Origin: Moniliella sp. 'wahieum'
Lineage: Eukaryota; Basidiomycota; Moniliellomycetes; Moniliellales; Moniliellaceae
DNA: 64,000 nt
Direction: 5' to 3'
NCBI GenBank assembly: GCA_003971905.1
Contig: RSEE01000010.1
Span: 434,001-498,000 of the forward strand
Positions within the stretch are counted from its first letter, which is position 1. Every line of letters starts with the position of its first letter. The notes under the pieces are model-generated. The model was not told the DNA's origin, did no database searches, and saw only the letters and a list, made by a program, of their open reading frames with translations. This document shows, in pieces, positions 46,301-58,758 of this stretch. The position numbers and the translations under genes were made by a program.

Positions 46301-49026
46301 TCATCGGTGCGGCACTCGTCCCTTTAGCCCCCCTCTCCAAGGGCCAAAGCACAACTTACGCAATGGTACCGTTCCGCAACGCCCAAACCAATACACTTAT
46401 GGGGACGTGCCGTGTGCGATTATCCGTCCGTGGTCTGGTCCGTCCTCGCCGAGCCAAAGATAAGGCCAGTTATGGTCATTTGCCTTTGGGCGCTCGTCTG
46501 GCCCTCACCATCGAGGTGGACGAAATGGCAGGGCTCGAAACTGCGGATTTCGTCCAGGCACATTTGCAAGTGCGCCGCGAAAGTCTGACAGGCGAACCGG
46601 ACACCTTCCAATTGTCTTACGCCTCCGATCGTGGCGCGCACCCTTTCTTGGACCTGTCAACCGCTGCCGGTAACACCAGTTCCGGCCCCTATCCCATCGC
46701 TAGCGCTTACCTCTTACCTCGATCCCAGCTCGTGTGGCTCAGACGCGCACCTGGCGCAACGTGCGCTTGCGTAAGGCGGTGGATGTACTTCTCACGCCCT
46801 CTTCGGTATATCACCTAACCTACGGGTATGCCGCGATTGAGCTATTTGCCTCCCCTTCGCCCAGCTACTTTACTCGCCTGGAAACACTTTCTGAAGCTTC
46901 CATACCTGCTACGGTTTCCAACACAGAGACGAGTCCCCCTCCTCACCACATGATGGTCCAAGCCCGATCAGTATCTACCACCAGAGTGTCATTATTCGTT
47001 TCGAGATCCACGAGTTGGGTGTCTCGGGCGAGTACGAACCGGTGCAGGTGGTTCCATTGGATTTATCATCCTCTAATAACTCTGAACAGAAGAACACTGT
47101 CTCTGGGGAGAGTGGCAATGGGCCCAAGCCAGTTGACATGCCGGCTTTTTTCCTCCGCCAAGGCAGCCAACGCAAATTCGTGCTCCGTGTCCAGTCGGAA
47201 AAGCGTGGCTGTGTCGAGCTACATCGGATCGCTACCCTAAAAGTAGGTGACGTCTGTCTTATTGACAGTGGGGGCTACTCGCACAAGTCAAGTGATGACC
47301 GTCTCATTCCCTTGGCTCAGCGGTCTACAAACTCCCTCGAGCGTCCCGGTGTTGTCCATCTTCACTCATCGGCGCGATGGGACTTCACCAGTCACCAAAC
47401 AACCTGTTTCTCGACCGCATCACCCGGCCAGGGAATACACCAGTCTTAAGGTCCAAATTGAGATCGAGGCTGAGGTCCGCAACCAACTGTTGCCGGTCAC
47501 TCGACGCACCCAGAGCTAATCGCCTTTGGGACTACCCTCCGAGCAACTGTGCACTCCCCAGACGCAACACCTGCGACAAGTTGGAGGAGCTGGGTCGGAC
47601 AAGCTCCTGAACCCGTCACAACTGTGACGGAACTGTTTGACGTCCAACTGGTGCAGGCATCGGATCAGTTCGTCGACAGTTCGGCCTCCACTTCCGCAAA
47701 AATACAGTTTCCTTACCGATCATCTCGGAGGTGGCTGGATCGTCGCCAGGGCCGGCCCGTGTGGCGGCCACGAAGCCTTTCTCTCCTTGGTGCGTATTCG
47801 GACAGTACGCGCAAGCAAATCCTCCGTGCGGACGTGGAGGCCACCCGTGTTCTCTTAGATGCTCGTACCCTCCCTGCAGCCGCCCCCCCTTCTTCTCCTG
47901 GGACTGCTACATCTCCCGAGTTGCAAAATGGAAAACAACCTTGGGCCTTCACACCCGAGCAGAACCCTCTCCGTTGGAGGATGTGTGGGCCAACTCGACC
48001 ACCATGTCAACTGACCCCGGTCAAATTGATGACCTGGATACGAATGATCCTTGGGCCGCTCCTGATCCATGGCAATCCGAAAGCTCTCGCCCGACATCTA
48101 CTGCACCGATATCGGCCGACTCTGGTGCCGAGCTTCGTGATGGGCAAGATACGCCGCCGAGCTCAACGGACCATACCTTAACGTCGGACGACCCACGACT
48201 CTCTCCCGTAAACCACCTCGATCTCAACCCATGTCGATAGAGCGGGTTGTGGCCTTGTGGCAAAGTGCTTGTCGCGCCACCGAGTATGACCGGATGGGCA
48301 AAGTAAGTTGTGCTCGCTACGCCGAAACCTAGCTAACATTGGTGCAGTTCAATTATCAACCTCAACGGACTCCCCACTCCGTGCCCCTTGGTGAGAACGG
48401 CCCGCCTGCTTCGAAGATTGGACAGAAGGAGCCGACACTAGAGACGACGATCTTGGTCAACCCAGTCAACACCTTCCTTGCCTCCGCTGTGGCGGGGGCG
48501 CGGATGTCCACCTCGGCTGGGGCAAACAGGCGAAGCGGCTGGTTGCGCATTTGCACGGATCCAGTCCGAGCAGCGAACGGGCACCCTCCCGTCGTCCCGC
48601 CAATGCATCTCGTCCTGAGATCGATCCTTGGCCCCGTCTATGGACCGTTCTGTTCGGGCCCCACTTGCTCTTCTTTAATGAGCCGAACCCGCGCCGCCGG
48701 TGTTGGAAGGCGCTGTGCGCATTGACGCCAACTCGACAGTCGAGATCAGTAGCGAGCTTGGCCGGTTGTGTCAAGTACGTTTCTTTTCCTTTGGACCACC
48801 CCTTGCACACGGAGACTGACCCCCTTGTCTTGCTTAGGTTCCTGCCGTATTGTCACTTTTCACGTCAGCCAATTCGTATTTGCTCCTTGCCAGAACAGAG
48901 ACTGACCTTCATGGCTGGTTGTGCGTATCCTACGCCTTTCACACACTTCGCATATTTGACCGAGACTGACGACTGTTCCCTATCAGGATCTCCCTCCAAA
49001 CTGCCGTCAGCGACTGTGACCTTTGA
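43358..49026 (+). CDS. kinesin-3 motor (UNC-104/KIF1-like) with FHA and PH domains
   Basis: Plus-end microtubule motor for endosomes and vesicles. The motor starts [20 protein letters not shown] and has P-loop [14 protein letters not shown], switch [12 protein letters not shown], switch [18 protein letters not shown], and the neck [23 protein letters not shown] domain: [16 protein letters not shown], then [20 protein letters not shown] and [21 protein letters not shown]3694-type region ([46 protein letters not shown]) and a PH-domain end ([17 protein letters not shown]) follow. A clear intron is 44099-44175; the last (about 48920-48986) joins HGWL to [12 protein letters not shown] and the stop at 49024-49026. 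The frame shifts near 43520, 43990, 44345, 45268, 45642 (G run) and 46735, plus several in 47.2-48.7 kb. All fit single-base errors in one ~1,700-residue protein. Confidence 0.93.
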
Positions 49027-49435
49027 TTGTTTTTTTCCGTGAGCCCCATACCCGATACCCTTGCAGCCTCCGGCATGCAATCCGGCGTGGTCTTGGCTGG
49101 CTACTACATTGTTGGCTTGCTGCTGGCTGCTCAGTGCACCCCAGAGAGCCGAAATTTGACAGCAAAGGAAGCATCATAATGCCCGATCCCTGTTGCAGAA
49201 GTATTAGATGCCACACATCAGCGTTAGGATTGGGAACGTCGATTTTATCGAAAACACGTTATAACCGGAGGGCCAGGGCAACCTGAAAAGGATGGTACAC
49301 ATGCCGCGCGGGAGGAGGAAAGCGAACATAAGTAAAAGGAACCGCATCGAGAAGAAACATATGCCTCTCCTTCTGTACCATTGGCATGCTTTACTATTTT
49401 ATCTGTTGCGCCTCCACAAGATTCTTGCATCTTTC
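49027..49435. other. convergent intergenic region
   Basis: 3' flanks of the kinesin (+) and sirtuin (-); no gene seen. Confidence 0.5.
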
Positions 49436-50449
49436 TTATTGCTTTAAGAAAGGAGCTAGAAGGCGGGGAAGCCAATCAGTAGCATCCCCTTGGAAGTGCC
49501 ATCCATCAAAATGGGAGTCACGCCCCGTCGATGGGTCCGGGTTGAAAACAGCCACCCGCCCCCCGGCCTCCTCAACTTGATCGATAAAACCAGCGGCCGG
49601 ATATACTGAAGCTGACATACCAATGGCTAGTAGCAGGTCCACACCCTTTTCAAAGAAGCGTTCGGTCTGCTCAAGTGCGTCGTGGGCAGCTGCTCTCCGA
49701 ACCACACAACCCCTGGACGCAAAAGAGAAGCACATTTGGGGCAACGAGGCAGGTCGCAGACTGGAATCGTGGGCTGATCGGGCTCGCCCGCCGACTGCTC
49801 GCTGAGTGGCGGTACTCGTCCCAACGCAGGGGTCAAGGGGTGGGTCAAGTCTTGCTTTTCGTAATCACAATGAAGAGAGGTGCAGCGAACGGTCATATCG
49901 CCATGCAGCTTCAGCAGGGAGGCCCGAGGGTGGTTGGCGCGTTCACACAGATCGTCCACGTTCTGAGAGATGGTCAGCAACCTGGACCCAGCTCCCCACC
50001 CAGAGGCCAAATCTGCCAAGGCGTGGTGGCCTGCATTGGGATGAGCTTGAAGCACGGCCGCGCGCCGGGCAGAGTAAAAGGACCATACCAGGCCCGGGTC
50101 CGCGGCAAAGGCTTGGGTGAGGCGAGCGACATGGCGCTGCGATGGCGCCAACCCCTCCTGGTCCGCGGAAGGTGCCGAGGCCACTGGATGCACTCAGTCC
50201 AGCCCCCAGCAAAGCAACTACCCGGCGCGACTGCGCCATATACGCCTGGAAGCTGGCCACGTCGGACGATATCCAGGGGGGTTGTGGGTGGCGCAAGGGA
50301 GATGGAGATGAACTCGGATGACAGCGGCTGCGATCGCCTGGGGCGTCGTGTCGCCTGCGTATCTTCAATCTATGAGGATCTGAGGCTTCATCTGACGTCG
50401 GAAGCGCTGGAGGCCCAAGTTGAACATTCAAACGGTGACGTTGAAACAT
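49436..50449 (-). CDS. SIRT5-like class III sirtuin (lysine deacylase)
   Basis: NAD-dependent protein deacylase. The NAD fold is VVALLGAGLSASSGLGTFRG. The helical part is AFAADPGLVWSFYSARRAAV, with the Tyr-x-x-Arg pair that in SIRT5 binds succinyl/malonyl groups. Then LLTISQNVDDLCERA, the catalytic His in LLKLHGDMTVR, zinc cysteines CTSLHC and CPKC, and LLRPGVVWFGEQLP. The C-terminus has DLLLAIGMSASVYPAAGF, VAVFNPDPSTG, and the closing FQGDATDWLPRLL. Frame changes after FRGPGG (about 50130) and near 49660 break the ORF. The 5' end is uncertain: 50449 is the first ATG of the open frame, but conserved sequence begins only at about 50270. Localisation (mitochondrial or cytosolic) cannot be read. 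Divergent with SEC63. Confidence 0.92.
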
Positions 50450-50581
50450 TGAACTCGCTTCGATCCGAAGACAGCAGAGACAACCCTAGCGTCGTCACGC
50501 ATACGTCACGTCTCCGCGCCGCTTCTTCCACGTCGCACCCGCGCCTGCTCCCGCTCGCCCCACCACCGCCTCCCGCCCGCC

Positions 50582-52675
50582 ATGGCTGGGTCCTACAAGT
50601 ACGACGACGAGGGGACGCAGTTCCTCACCTTCGTCATCAGCGTCCTCTGTCTCGTGCTCGTCCCGCTTACGTGGTCCGGCCTTTCGCTCCGCCGCCGCAC
50701 CCGCTCCACCCACCAGGGCGCGTTCGACGCCCCTGGCCAGAAGATCCCCCCGTCGCCGCACTCAGCACGCGTCTTGGCCCGCGCATCAGTCTCCGCACCC
50801 TCTGTATTCTGCTCGGATGGGCGGCTGTGGGCCTCCTCGCCCACAACTCTCCACCACCACTGCCTCGTCGCCCAACAAAATCTACGACCCTTTCTCCATC
50901 CTCGGTATTGGTGCCTCGGCCACCGAGAAGCAGTCCGCAAGCACTACCGCAAGCTCAGTCTCAAGTTCCACCCCGATAAGCTTGTGCTCGGCCCAAACGA
51001 GACTGCTGCTGATGCGGAGGCACACTTTATTGAGCTCACCAAGGCCTACAAGGCTGACTGACGAGACCATCCGCAAGAATTTCGAGCTTTATGGCCATCC
51101 CGACGGGAGGCAGGAAATGAGTATGGGCATCGCCTTGCCGACCTGGGTCATTGAGAGCCACAACAATGTTTGGGTCTTGGGTGCCTATGGCCTGGTGTTT
51201 GGCCTGCTTTTGCCCATGCTTGTAGGCAGGTGGTGGTATGGGTCGCGGTCACGCACCAAGGATGGCGTGTACAATGCCACTGCCCAAGCCTATTTCCAAA
51301 ACCTGCGTGACGACACGCCTGCCTCGCGCCTTCTCTCTCTTTTGGCCATCTCGGAGGAATTCTCCCAACCAGGTCTGGATTTGCTTGCTGAGCGTTCTGC
51401 CAAATCAGGCAAGCCGTACACTGGCCAAGCCGCACTGGATGCTCTCGAGCGCCAGGTGCGTGAGGGACTGAAGCATTTTTCCCGATGCGCCTTACCCTCT
51501 TCATTCCGTTCGGAAAGTGTGCGACGTGCTCTGGTTTTGCTTAACGCTTACTTGTTGCGCATAAACCCTCTGTCCGGAGCTTGAAAAGGCCAAGTACCGT
51601 GCTGCTTCTACTGCACTGCCCTTGATCCAGTCGATGTTGTCAATTAGCCTTGGGCACAACTGGTTCCAACAAACGGAGAATGTGCTGGCGCTGCAACAGT
51701 GCATTGTGCAGGCCGTGCCATCCAAGCGCCTCGTCTGTAGCAGGACTACTACAGCTGCCCAACATGACGTTGCCAGTTGCTGAGAAGCTGGTGCGCGCTT
51801 CCAATGCCCGGGCTGACTGGGGTGTTCAAGGCCTCGTTGCCATGCCCGAGAATGAGCGGCATGCACTCCTTACCGACGGCAAGAAGGGGCTGAACGAGGA
51901 GGAGTATGCTAGCTTGATGTCTGTGGCCAAGGCCTGGCCCCGGATCCAGCTGCTAGGTGCTCAGTTCAAGGTCGCAGGTGAACGGCTGGTTACTGCAGGG
52001 GCATTGGTACAGCTCGTCATCCAACTCCGCCTTTCCCCGCCTGGCGATTTCCCAAATTACTTAATATGGCGTTGATGGTGATGCCCGACGGACGAAGGAC
52101 ATCTTGGTCACCAAAGAAACCGGTCCTGAGACCAAAGAGACTGTCCCCATCCTGAGGTAGACGATGGGGATGCGGCCCGGAGGATGCTGGCTCTGTCCCC
52201 ATCGGCTCGGCTCGCGCCCCTTACCTCATCGGCGAGCGAAAACCCCATTGGGTTGTCTTCGTTGGCGACTCGAAGGTAGACCGCGTCATGGTCCAGCCTA
52301 CGCGAGTAACTGATGTGGGGACTACAACACGCACATTCACCCTCTCCTTCTCGGCTCCTCCTTCGGCGGTGTCTACACATTTAATGTAGTCGTGCGCTCT
52401 GATTCATTCCTTGGATCGGACGCTGAACAGGCGTTGCGACTGACTGTGGAAGACCCCGCTGTGCTCGATGCGGAGGATGACTTCGACGACGATATTTCAG
52501 AGGCGGATGAAGATACGCTGGCGGGCCAATTGGCATTGATGCGGGGGAAAATGTGAAGCGATCCCCTGTCCATGGCGATGCCGGGTCGGAGGATGAAGGC
52601 GAGGAGGACGAGGATGCCTCGGGCGGGAGCTCAAGCGAAGACGAGGACACAGACACCGATTCTGACTCTGACTAG
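50582..52675 (+). CDS. SEC63: SEC63, ER translocon J-domain protein
   Basis: Recruits BiP/Kar2 to the Sec61-Sec62 translocon. The start MAGSYKYDDEGTQFLTFVIS leads into a first membrane helix; STRLGPRISLRTLCILLGW is the second. The luminal J domain reads KIYDPFSILGIGASATE, KHYRKLSLKFHPDKLVLGP (HPD motif) and FIELTKAYK, then LTDETIRKNFELYGHPDG. A third helix is VLGAYGLVFGLLLPMLVGRW. The Brl/Sec63 region follows (LLSLLAISEEF, NMTLPVAEKLVRASNARAD). The tail is acidic (EDEDTDTDSDSD). The frame shifts near 50740, 50870, 50935, 51057, 51585 and 52070 and beyond. An essential gene in yeast, so sequencing error is the likely cause. Confidence 0.93.
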
Positions 52676-52783
52676 ATTGTTTCTTCCCATCGTCCCTCGT
52701 TTGATGCCTTGTATTCTTCAAAATGGTTGCCCACATGTTTCCATTAGGCCTGCTGAATAGCTGGAACAATGATGGATTAGTCG
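52676..52783. other. short convergent spacer
   Basis: Only about 108 bp separate the SEC63 stop from the PMT stop on the opposite strand, so their 3' UTRs probably overlap. Confidence 0.6.
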
Positions 52784-55557
52784 TTAGTAGCGTGGGGGTC
52801 CACTCTGCACTGCCACCGCGGGCGGATTCTCGAATGCATGTCGACCAGGCTCGACCTTGACTTTGTACGGTTCATCGTCGGGCCCAGTGATATGGGCCTC
52901 TTCCGACGTCGAACTGGGGCCACCACCGCTTGCCTGCATGTGGTACACCACATACGGATGGAAGTCAGGATGCTCTTGTTGGAAGGCTTGGTATTCCTCC
53001 AACGTCTCAATCACTGGATCGTCATCGGCCGGGGGCATGCCCGTGTCGTGGATGAGGTTGCGGTACCACATAAATGCGTCTTGCTCCTCTACCAGCCGGG
53101 CAGCCTCATCGGCCTTAGACTGGCGGCGCTTCGCCCCCTCAGCTTCAATCTCCTGGGCACTGGGCTCCGTCTTGATGCCCGGTGGGAGCGATGCATACTC
53201 ACTGAGGTGAAACGGGAAATTGACGCAATCCAAGTCCCAGGGTTGACGGAGTCGCGCGGCCTCGCATTGCTCCAGGGTCCATTGTGATCCATAGCTCAAC
53301 GGTGCGATGCGCCACCATGCCGCCGTGGTAAGAAGTACGACGAGGGAGACCAAGCCCCAACGGGCATAACGAGAGGGTAGTGCCCCCATCACAGCGTCCA
53401 GCACTGTGGCAAAATCAGAACGCTGAAATACAACGCTGGAGGTAGTGATGGAGAAAGAGCTGCCGTTCCATCAAGAAGAAAGGGAGGTAGTGCAAAGCCC
53501 AACCGCAAACGAGGAACGCAAGGATGGTATCGTAAAAGACAACCTTGCGGCGGGTCAATTCGGGGTAGCCACGCTTGCTTCGTAGCATGAGCAACACGCG
53601 CGTACCCAAATATCAAGGTCGCTGCCGCAGAAGCCCACCAGACAAATGGATTGCCCAACAAATACACTTGTCGGCTTTCCTTGTTCCAAAAGTTTATCCC
53701 ACGGCGCAACAGCGGCCACTGGGACGGGCGCGAGTCGTACACATGACGCTCGGTCAAACCCGAATTTGTCTTGAACATTACCTTTTGCAACTCGATAAAC
53801 TTTTGCCAAAAGGAGGGAGTGCGATAGTTGACCTTGACCGCCGTGGGTTCCTCTTCCAACATAGGATGAACATTGGTTTCAATGAACCATAACGTATTGG
53901 GTCGGGTGGGAGATGAGTTGCAGGTCACCTCCTGTTGGAAAAGGCCCATTCGGGGAGCTCGACAGGTGGGAGAACAGGTAGCACCCCGAAAATGGGTGGC
54001 GCAAACGGAATACAGTGCGAAGGGCGCGCACCCTCTCGCGCGATTCCTTGTCGTGGCTAAGAGAAGTGTCGATCTCGACAATCCAATTGTCGTTCCCGTC
54101 ACCAGCAAAGTTGGTAAACCCATACGCCGAAACCTCGTTTTGGTAATCAGCGTCGGTCATGGGCGGACGAATGTCATGCGAGTGCAAGCGCTTATCCGAG
54201 GTGCGATGGGTTAGGCGGATAATGTCGCCGTTGCGAAGCCATTCCAGCTGGTCGAGTGTTGTTCCACCTCATGGGGTCCTTCGAGTGTAAGAGGAACACC
54301 ATCTTCATCTGTGGGCACCTCGGCGTCGAGCGGAGGTGCACGAATGACAAGCCATTCGTTGTTCTCATCCGAGTGAGGATACAACGTGATCTGTTGTTGC
54401 TTGGAACCGGTCTCGTAGGCGTGTGGGTGAGAATGCAGATACCCCCCTTGGGTATTCAGATGGCGGATCGTAACGGTCGACCCAAAGGCCACATCGGCGA
54501 ATGGGAAGCATCTCATGGCCGAGTAAACTGTGCTGGAACTCAGATGCATAAAATTATCCTGCGAACCAGAGCGGTTGATGACACGCAGATGGACAGCAAA
54601 CCAGAACGTGTAAATGGACGCAGGCCACAGAATCAAGAACAGGGCGCGAGCAACAAAGTGCTTAACGAACAGAACTAGTCCGACCTTCGGATCGACAAGG
54701 ATGTTCCACAACTGAAGCACAGTGAAAATGCCAATGGTTGCGATCGTGAACAGTCCCACATACTTGACGCTGACGACTACCCCAGGCTGGTGCCGGTAGC
54801 AATGAGCCAAAGCCACCAGGCTCTCGTAAATGGTCTCGTACCGTTGAGAAGCGAAAACTTGGTGTAGGCCAAGACCGCCGTAGCGGTGAAGAATATAAGA
54901 TGAGAGTCAAGAAGGATCAATCGGCTCTGGGTGGACAACGCGTTGTCAAGCCCAAGCATGAATGTGCCCACTGCGCTGGTTGCTGCGCGCAGCCCCAAAG
55001 AACGCAAAGTGAAATAGGCCACGGGAGCGTCAGGTAGCCCAATACGGCGCAGAGAAGGCGCATCTCGAGATATGGTACGGGCGTGTCCGGCCCATAGAGG
55101 TATTCGCGGCCAATTTCGGAAAAGTCGAAAGAGCCGTCAAACCCAGCCAGCCAACCTGCAGCAGCGATCGACATTGGCCAAGGGCGGATGTACGTCCATG
55201 AAAAGACGCGGTTGATGTACTTGCTAGCAAACCCACCAAAATGAAGTTCGTCAAATCTAATGAGGAGAGAATCGCGTCAGAGGCACAACCCAGATAGCAC
55301 GCTGGGCTGAAGACATTAGACATACACAACGCTGCTTGGTTGGCCGAGTCGGTAGAAGCGAACGGCGGCGGTCACGAGCAGAACCGAGGCAAACAGGACA
55401 AACTCTGCCCGTCGTGAAGAGGGGCGGGATTTGTCCGCATCTTGGAAGTGGATGTAGAGATGTCGCCAACAGGAGAAGAGTCTGTGGTAGTGGAGGGCAC
55501 GGAGTCCTTGAGGGGCCGGCGCCGCTCTCGCAGCACGCTGCTTGCGGGCGAATCCAT
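52784..55557 (-). CDS. protein O-mannosyltransferase (PMT family, PMT1/PMT2-like)
   Basis: ER polytopic GT39 enzyme that transfers mannose from dolichyl-phosphate mannose to Ser/Thr. The start is MDSPASSVLRERRRPLKDS. Luminal and membrane segments include EMRLLCAVLGYLTLP and DNALSTQSRLILLDSHLIFF. MIR motifs include GGYLHSHPHAYETGSKQQQI, TLYPHSDENNEWLV, RLHSHDIRPPMTDADYQNEV, and RHPFSGCYLFSH. The C-terminal block is SRPSQWPLLRRGINFW, QVYLLGNPFVWWAS and FFLMERQLFLHHYLPALYF. A charged ~150-residue tail after the last helix is longer than usual. Frame changes occur near 53410, 53580, 53930, 54200, 54780 and 55020; at least one intron is expected near 55260. The motif QQEVTCN suggests the PMT2 subfamily; this is a moderate inference. 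Confidence 0.92.
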
Positions 55558-56731
55558 GGCGGCCGGCGAGCGAAACGAGAAGGGGGTCAGAAGAGGTAAG
55601 GAGAGTGAATGGGTGGGAACGTGGCGTCGCAGAGAGCGGAGACCGAGAAGATGTGCTTCAAGGGCTCGCCGGCAGGGTGGCATGAAGCGATGGTGGTGCT
55701 TGTCTCGTTCAACGCCAACGTGGCGCCGCCGCGAAGAAATGCCACGTCGATAATCACAGATCGACGAAACTAACCCTAGGGCGAAACCCTAGTGTCCGTC
55801 ACAAGTTGGTGCCATAACGCGAACGCATGCAATGCTTTTATTTATTTCAGTGTGGTACACCAAAATAATCGCAGTATACAGCAACCCGTACCTTCACTGG
55901 CTCAGGCTTAGATCCATCAGTAGGTTTGGGATGGCTGCATCGTCGTTACTCATTTGTCCCCTGTTTGGCAAGTACTTGTTGGACATTCATTGCTCTATCT
56001 CTATAATAATACACTGATGTTCATCTCGTAAGGCCGGAGAGACATAAGAGTCATCAGAGATTCGAAGGGACAGAGAAGAGACGAGAAGAGACGAGAAGAG
56101 GCGAGAAGAGGCAAACAAAATGCACCCTCATCTTCATCATGTATTTACAGAGTCAAAGGTTGGGACAAAGAATCGTTTCGCTCATTCGGCGTGTGCTGCT
56201 TGTTGATGCCAAAAAGTAACCCAATCGCCGAGGACAGGTATATAAGGACCGCCTGGTGATCTCTTCGGCGCATTCGCTTCCAAACTCTGGATCCATAGCT
56301 CTTGGCGTGGATTAGTAGTAAGAAACATTTCAGTAGTATACATGTGGGCTGTGACATGTGAGCGCTGTGAGCTCCCAACTCAGTACCCATTCCTTTTGCC
56401 CGCTGCGGCTTGGTGGAACAGTAACCGGTAACCTCGTGTTTTTTTCCCTAGCAGTGGCATGGCGCTGCCAAAAAGTAACACACACAAGATGAGCGTAGAG
56501 TTTCCCTGTCCCCGCCTTAAGTTCTGTCAATGTAATGATATGAATGCATAATTAAGGCGATTAAAGCTTAAAGGCTCTTGAGTGCGCCCTCCGGCTGGTA
56601 CATAAACTTTAAGGGAAAGACAGCTCTCTCCTCTTGGTTCTGAGTATTAAAGAGAGCACTCGGTGACCGGCACGTAGAATGAAAATCATCAGGCTATATA
56701 TCTCTGATGTACACGTGACATATATAGGCGT
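55558..56731. other. intergenic with GA repeats and element remnants
   Basis: No gene. GAGAAGAGAC direct repeats lie at 56074-56114. ACCCTAGGGCGAAACCCTAG (about 55774-55794) is a short hairpin. Retroelement-like 3' ends are at about 56440-56535 (+) and, weakly, 56150-56190 (-). TAA-CCGG-TAA occurs near 56424. Confidence 0.5.
56440..56538 (+). mobile_element. 3' end of dispersed retroelement-like repeat
   Basis: Carries AGTTTCCCTGTCCCCGCC and TTAAGTTCTGTCAATG, nearly identical to the element ends near 61387 and 62870 but on the opposite strand. Confidence 0.6.
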
Positions 56732-58758
56732 TCAGTACCAAATGGGCAGGAGCAGCAAGAAGTGATGAATGATCAGGAATAGGAAAGGGAGGGACAGAAA
56801 GATGCGAGACAAAACAGGGCCATTGTAGCTTGCCTGGGGAACTAATACCCCTCCAATGAAGTGACGTGATTGATAATACAGAAGCCTAAGGCTGAATGGG
56901 TGATTCGGCCACCTTCTCCTGTGTGGGTGGCTTTCGATGTCAGTGGCAGCTGGAGATTCGGCCCCCTTTGCATCCTGGCGATCGATCTCTGCACGTCCAG
57001 TGTCACTAACTGGGCCATCCAACGTGGCCTCGGTCTGGACGGCAGCGTATGGCGAGCGAGCACGGATGGCCGCGCCCTTCCAGATCAAGATGAAAGGAAG
57101 GGGGATGGCAATAGCGATCAGAAGACTGAGCAGTAGACCAGCGTACTGAAAGCCCATGTTGTTGAACATCTGGTTGGTAAACAAGGGGAAGCTTGCGGCC
57201 ATTAGGTTACGAATGAAGCCTTGAGCACCAATGGCTGAGGCACTCGACTCCCCGTACGCATCAGTCAGATATGCCTGCACCGATTGGAAAATCCACACAA
57301 TTCCGATCAGAAGTACAGCGAGGCCGATTTCGGGGGCGATCCAATGCACCCACGTGTAGGGGGCCGTAAAGGAAAAGATGAACATGCCAATAGTGGATAC
57401 AATGCCCCCTGCGGCGCCGTAGTACAGGCGCACCTCGGGTATGGCATGCCCACCGTGTGCGTCGGCAGATTTCTGGTAGAGGTAAGAGTCGTGGAAAAGG
57501 AACACCCAGCCAATGAAGGTGCCAATGATTGGACCAATGTAAGCTAGACCGGTGTTTCCTTCACCCCAGCCACGCTTTGTGGAGAAGGCAATTGGAATGG
57601 CACTGAAGAGGGCAAAGATCAAACTCCACGTATGACAACCAGAGGGAGAAGAAGAGGACAACTGGTTCCTTCACAATCATTACCGCCGCCGAGTCGTAGA
57701 GACCTTGAGAAGTTCCTTCAAACTTGGCGTTTCCAATTCATCTCGAGAGCGATAACGGTTATCGCCTGTCTCCTTGCGCAGCTTCTTGGCTCGGCGCGAA
57801 AGGAGAGCACTGCCACGGGGCTCACGCAAGAAGATGCACTCTAGAATCAGTGCGGTGCCATTGATGGCCATTTGAATCCACTCGATGGCGCGCCAGCCCA
57901 GATTGTGGCGTGCATCAATGTATCCAGCATATAGAGGCGAAGCAGCTGTGCCCAACACGGCGACAAGGGTGAAGAGCGCGACAGGTAGCCCGATCTCGTT
58001 GGGACCCAGATTGAAGCGAGTGTTCCCGGAATGATCGTCACACCGGCTGCTCCAAAACAACCCGAAAAGAAGCGGCCAATAACAATTGTCCAAATATTCT
58101 GCGCCTCAAAGAGAGCCACGAACCAAATGACAAACCCAGCGTAGCAGATCAGGTAACGGGTTGCGCCCCAACAAACTCGGACACGGGCCCCAGAATAGGA
58201 GGAACCTACGAAGGAGAAAAAAAATCAGCAACGCATTTCCCCACATCAAAGCGAAAGCGGGTATAGTGGTGAAATACGTACCAGGGCAAAGGCTACGTTG
58301 AACGCGGTAAAACCCACACGTCCAAGTTCAATTCCTGTGTGTAATCCATCTCATGGTTAGCATTGTTCCCCAAAAAATAGGGGCATAGACGTACCAGATG
58401 CATGCAGCTCCTTGCACATTCTTGACACCGGAACCATAGGCGGCGGTTGCCAAACCGATGAAGAGGCACATGGCGCACAGGAGACTGGTGTTGGTCCATT
58501 TTTTCATCTTGGACCAGTTCATGGGGTTCAGGGGGTCGTCAGGCCCATCCCAGTCGACGAGGATGATCTTGCCCTCCGATACCTCTTTGAGGATATCCTG
58601 GTTAAGGTGGGTTACAGAACCATGATCGATACTGGGAGATGCTGTATGTGTCTCCGCCTCGGATGTTGCAGCTGCCTCGGGTCAGCGTCGGCTGTAGTGT
58701 ATTGTTCCTTACCAGGAAAGATGTCCGCGCGGGTGTTTGATTGCTTCTTGAGGACCAT
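56732..58758 (-). CDS. DHA1-type MFS drug:H+ antiporter
   Basis: Twelve-helix transporter, likely exporting small toxic compounds or polyamines. The start MVLKKQSNTRADIFPGKEQY is followed after a one-base loss (near 58680) by DQDI/KEVSEGKIILVDWDGP and NPMNWSKMKKW, the usual cytosolic lead-in of fungal DHA1 proteins. Then CAMCLFIGLATAAYGSG, two short introns (about 58393-58335 and 58283-58205), ALFEAQNIWTIVIGRFFSGC, a central basic loop (LSRRAKKLRKETGDNRYRSR) and the second half: GLAYIGPIIGTFIGWVFLF, GGIVSTIGMFIFSFTAPYTW, IGAQGFIRNLMAASFPLFTN and YAGLLLSLLIAIAIPLPFIL. The last ~40 residues are atypical and the true stop may lie before 56732 if another indel exists. Substrate unknown. Confidence 0.85.

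Noticed and set aside
49675-50979. 434-codon plus-strand ORF
   Set aside because: It runs antisense to the sirtuin and then into an out-of-frame part of SEC63; both real genes have clear motifs in other frames.
56150-56190. Further copy of the dispersed element end on the minus strand
   Set aside because: Only a weak match (TTTGTCCCAACCTTTGACTC) and the adjoining sequence does not fit the other copies; not counted as a firm copy.
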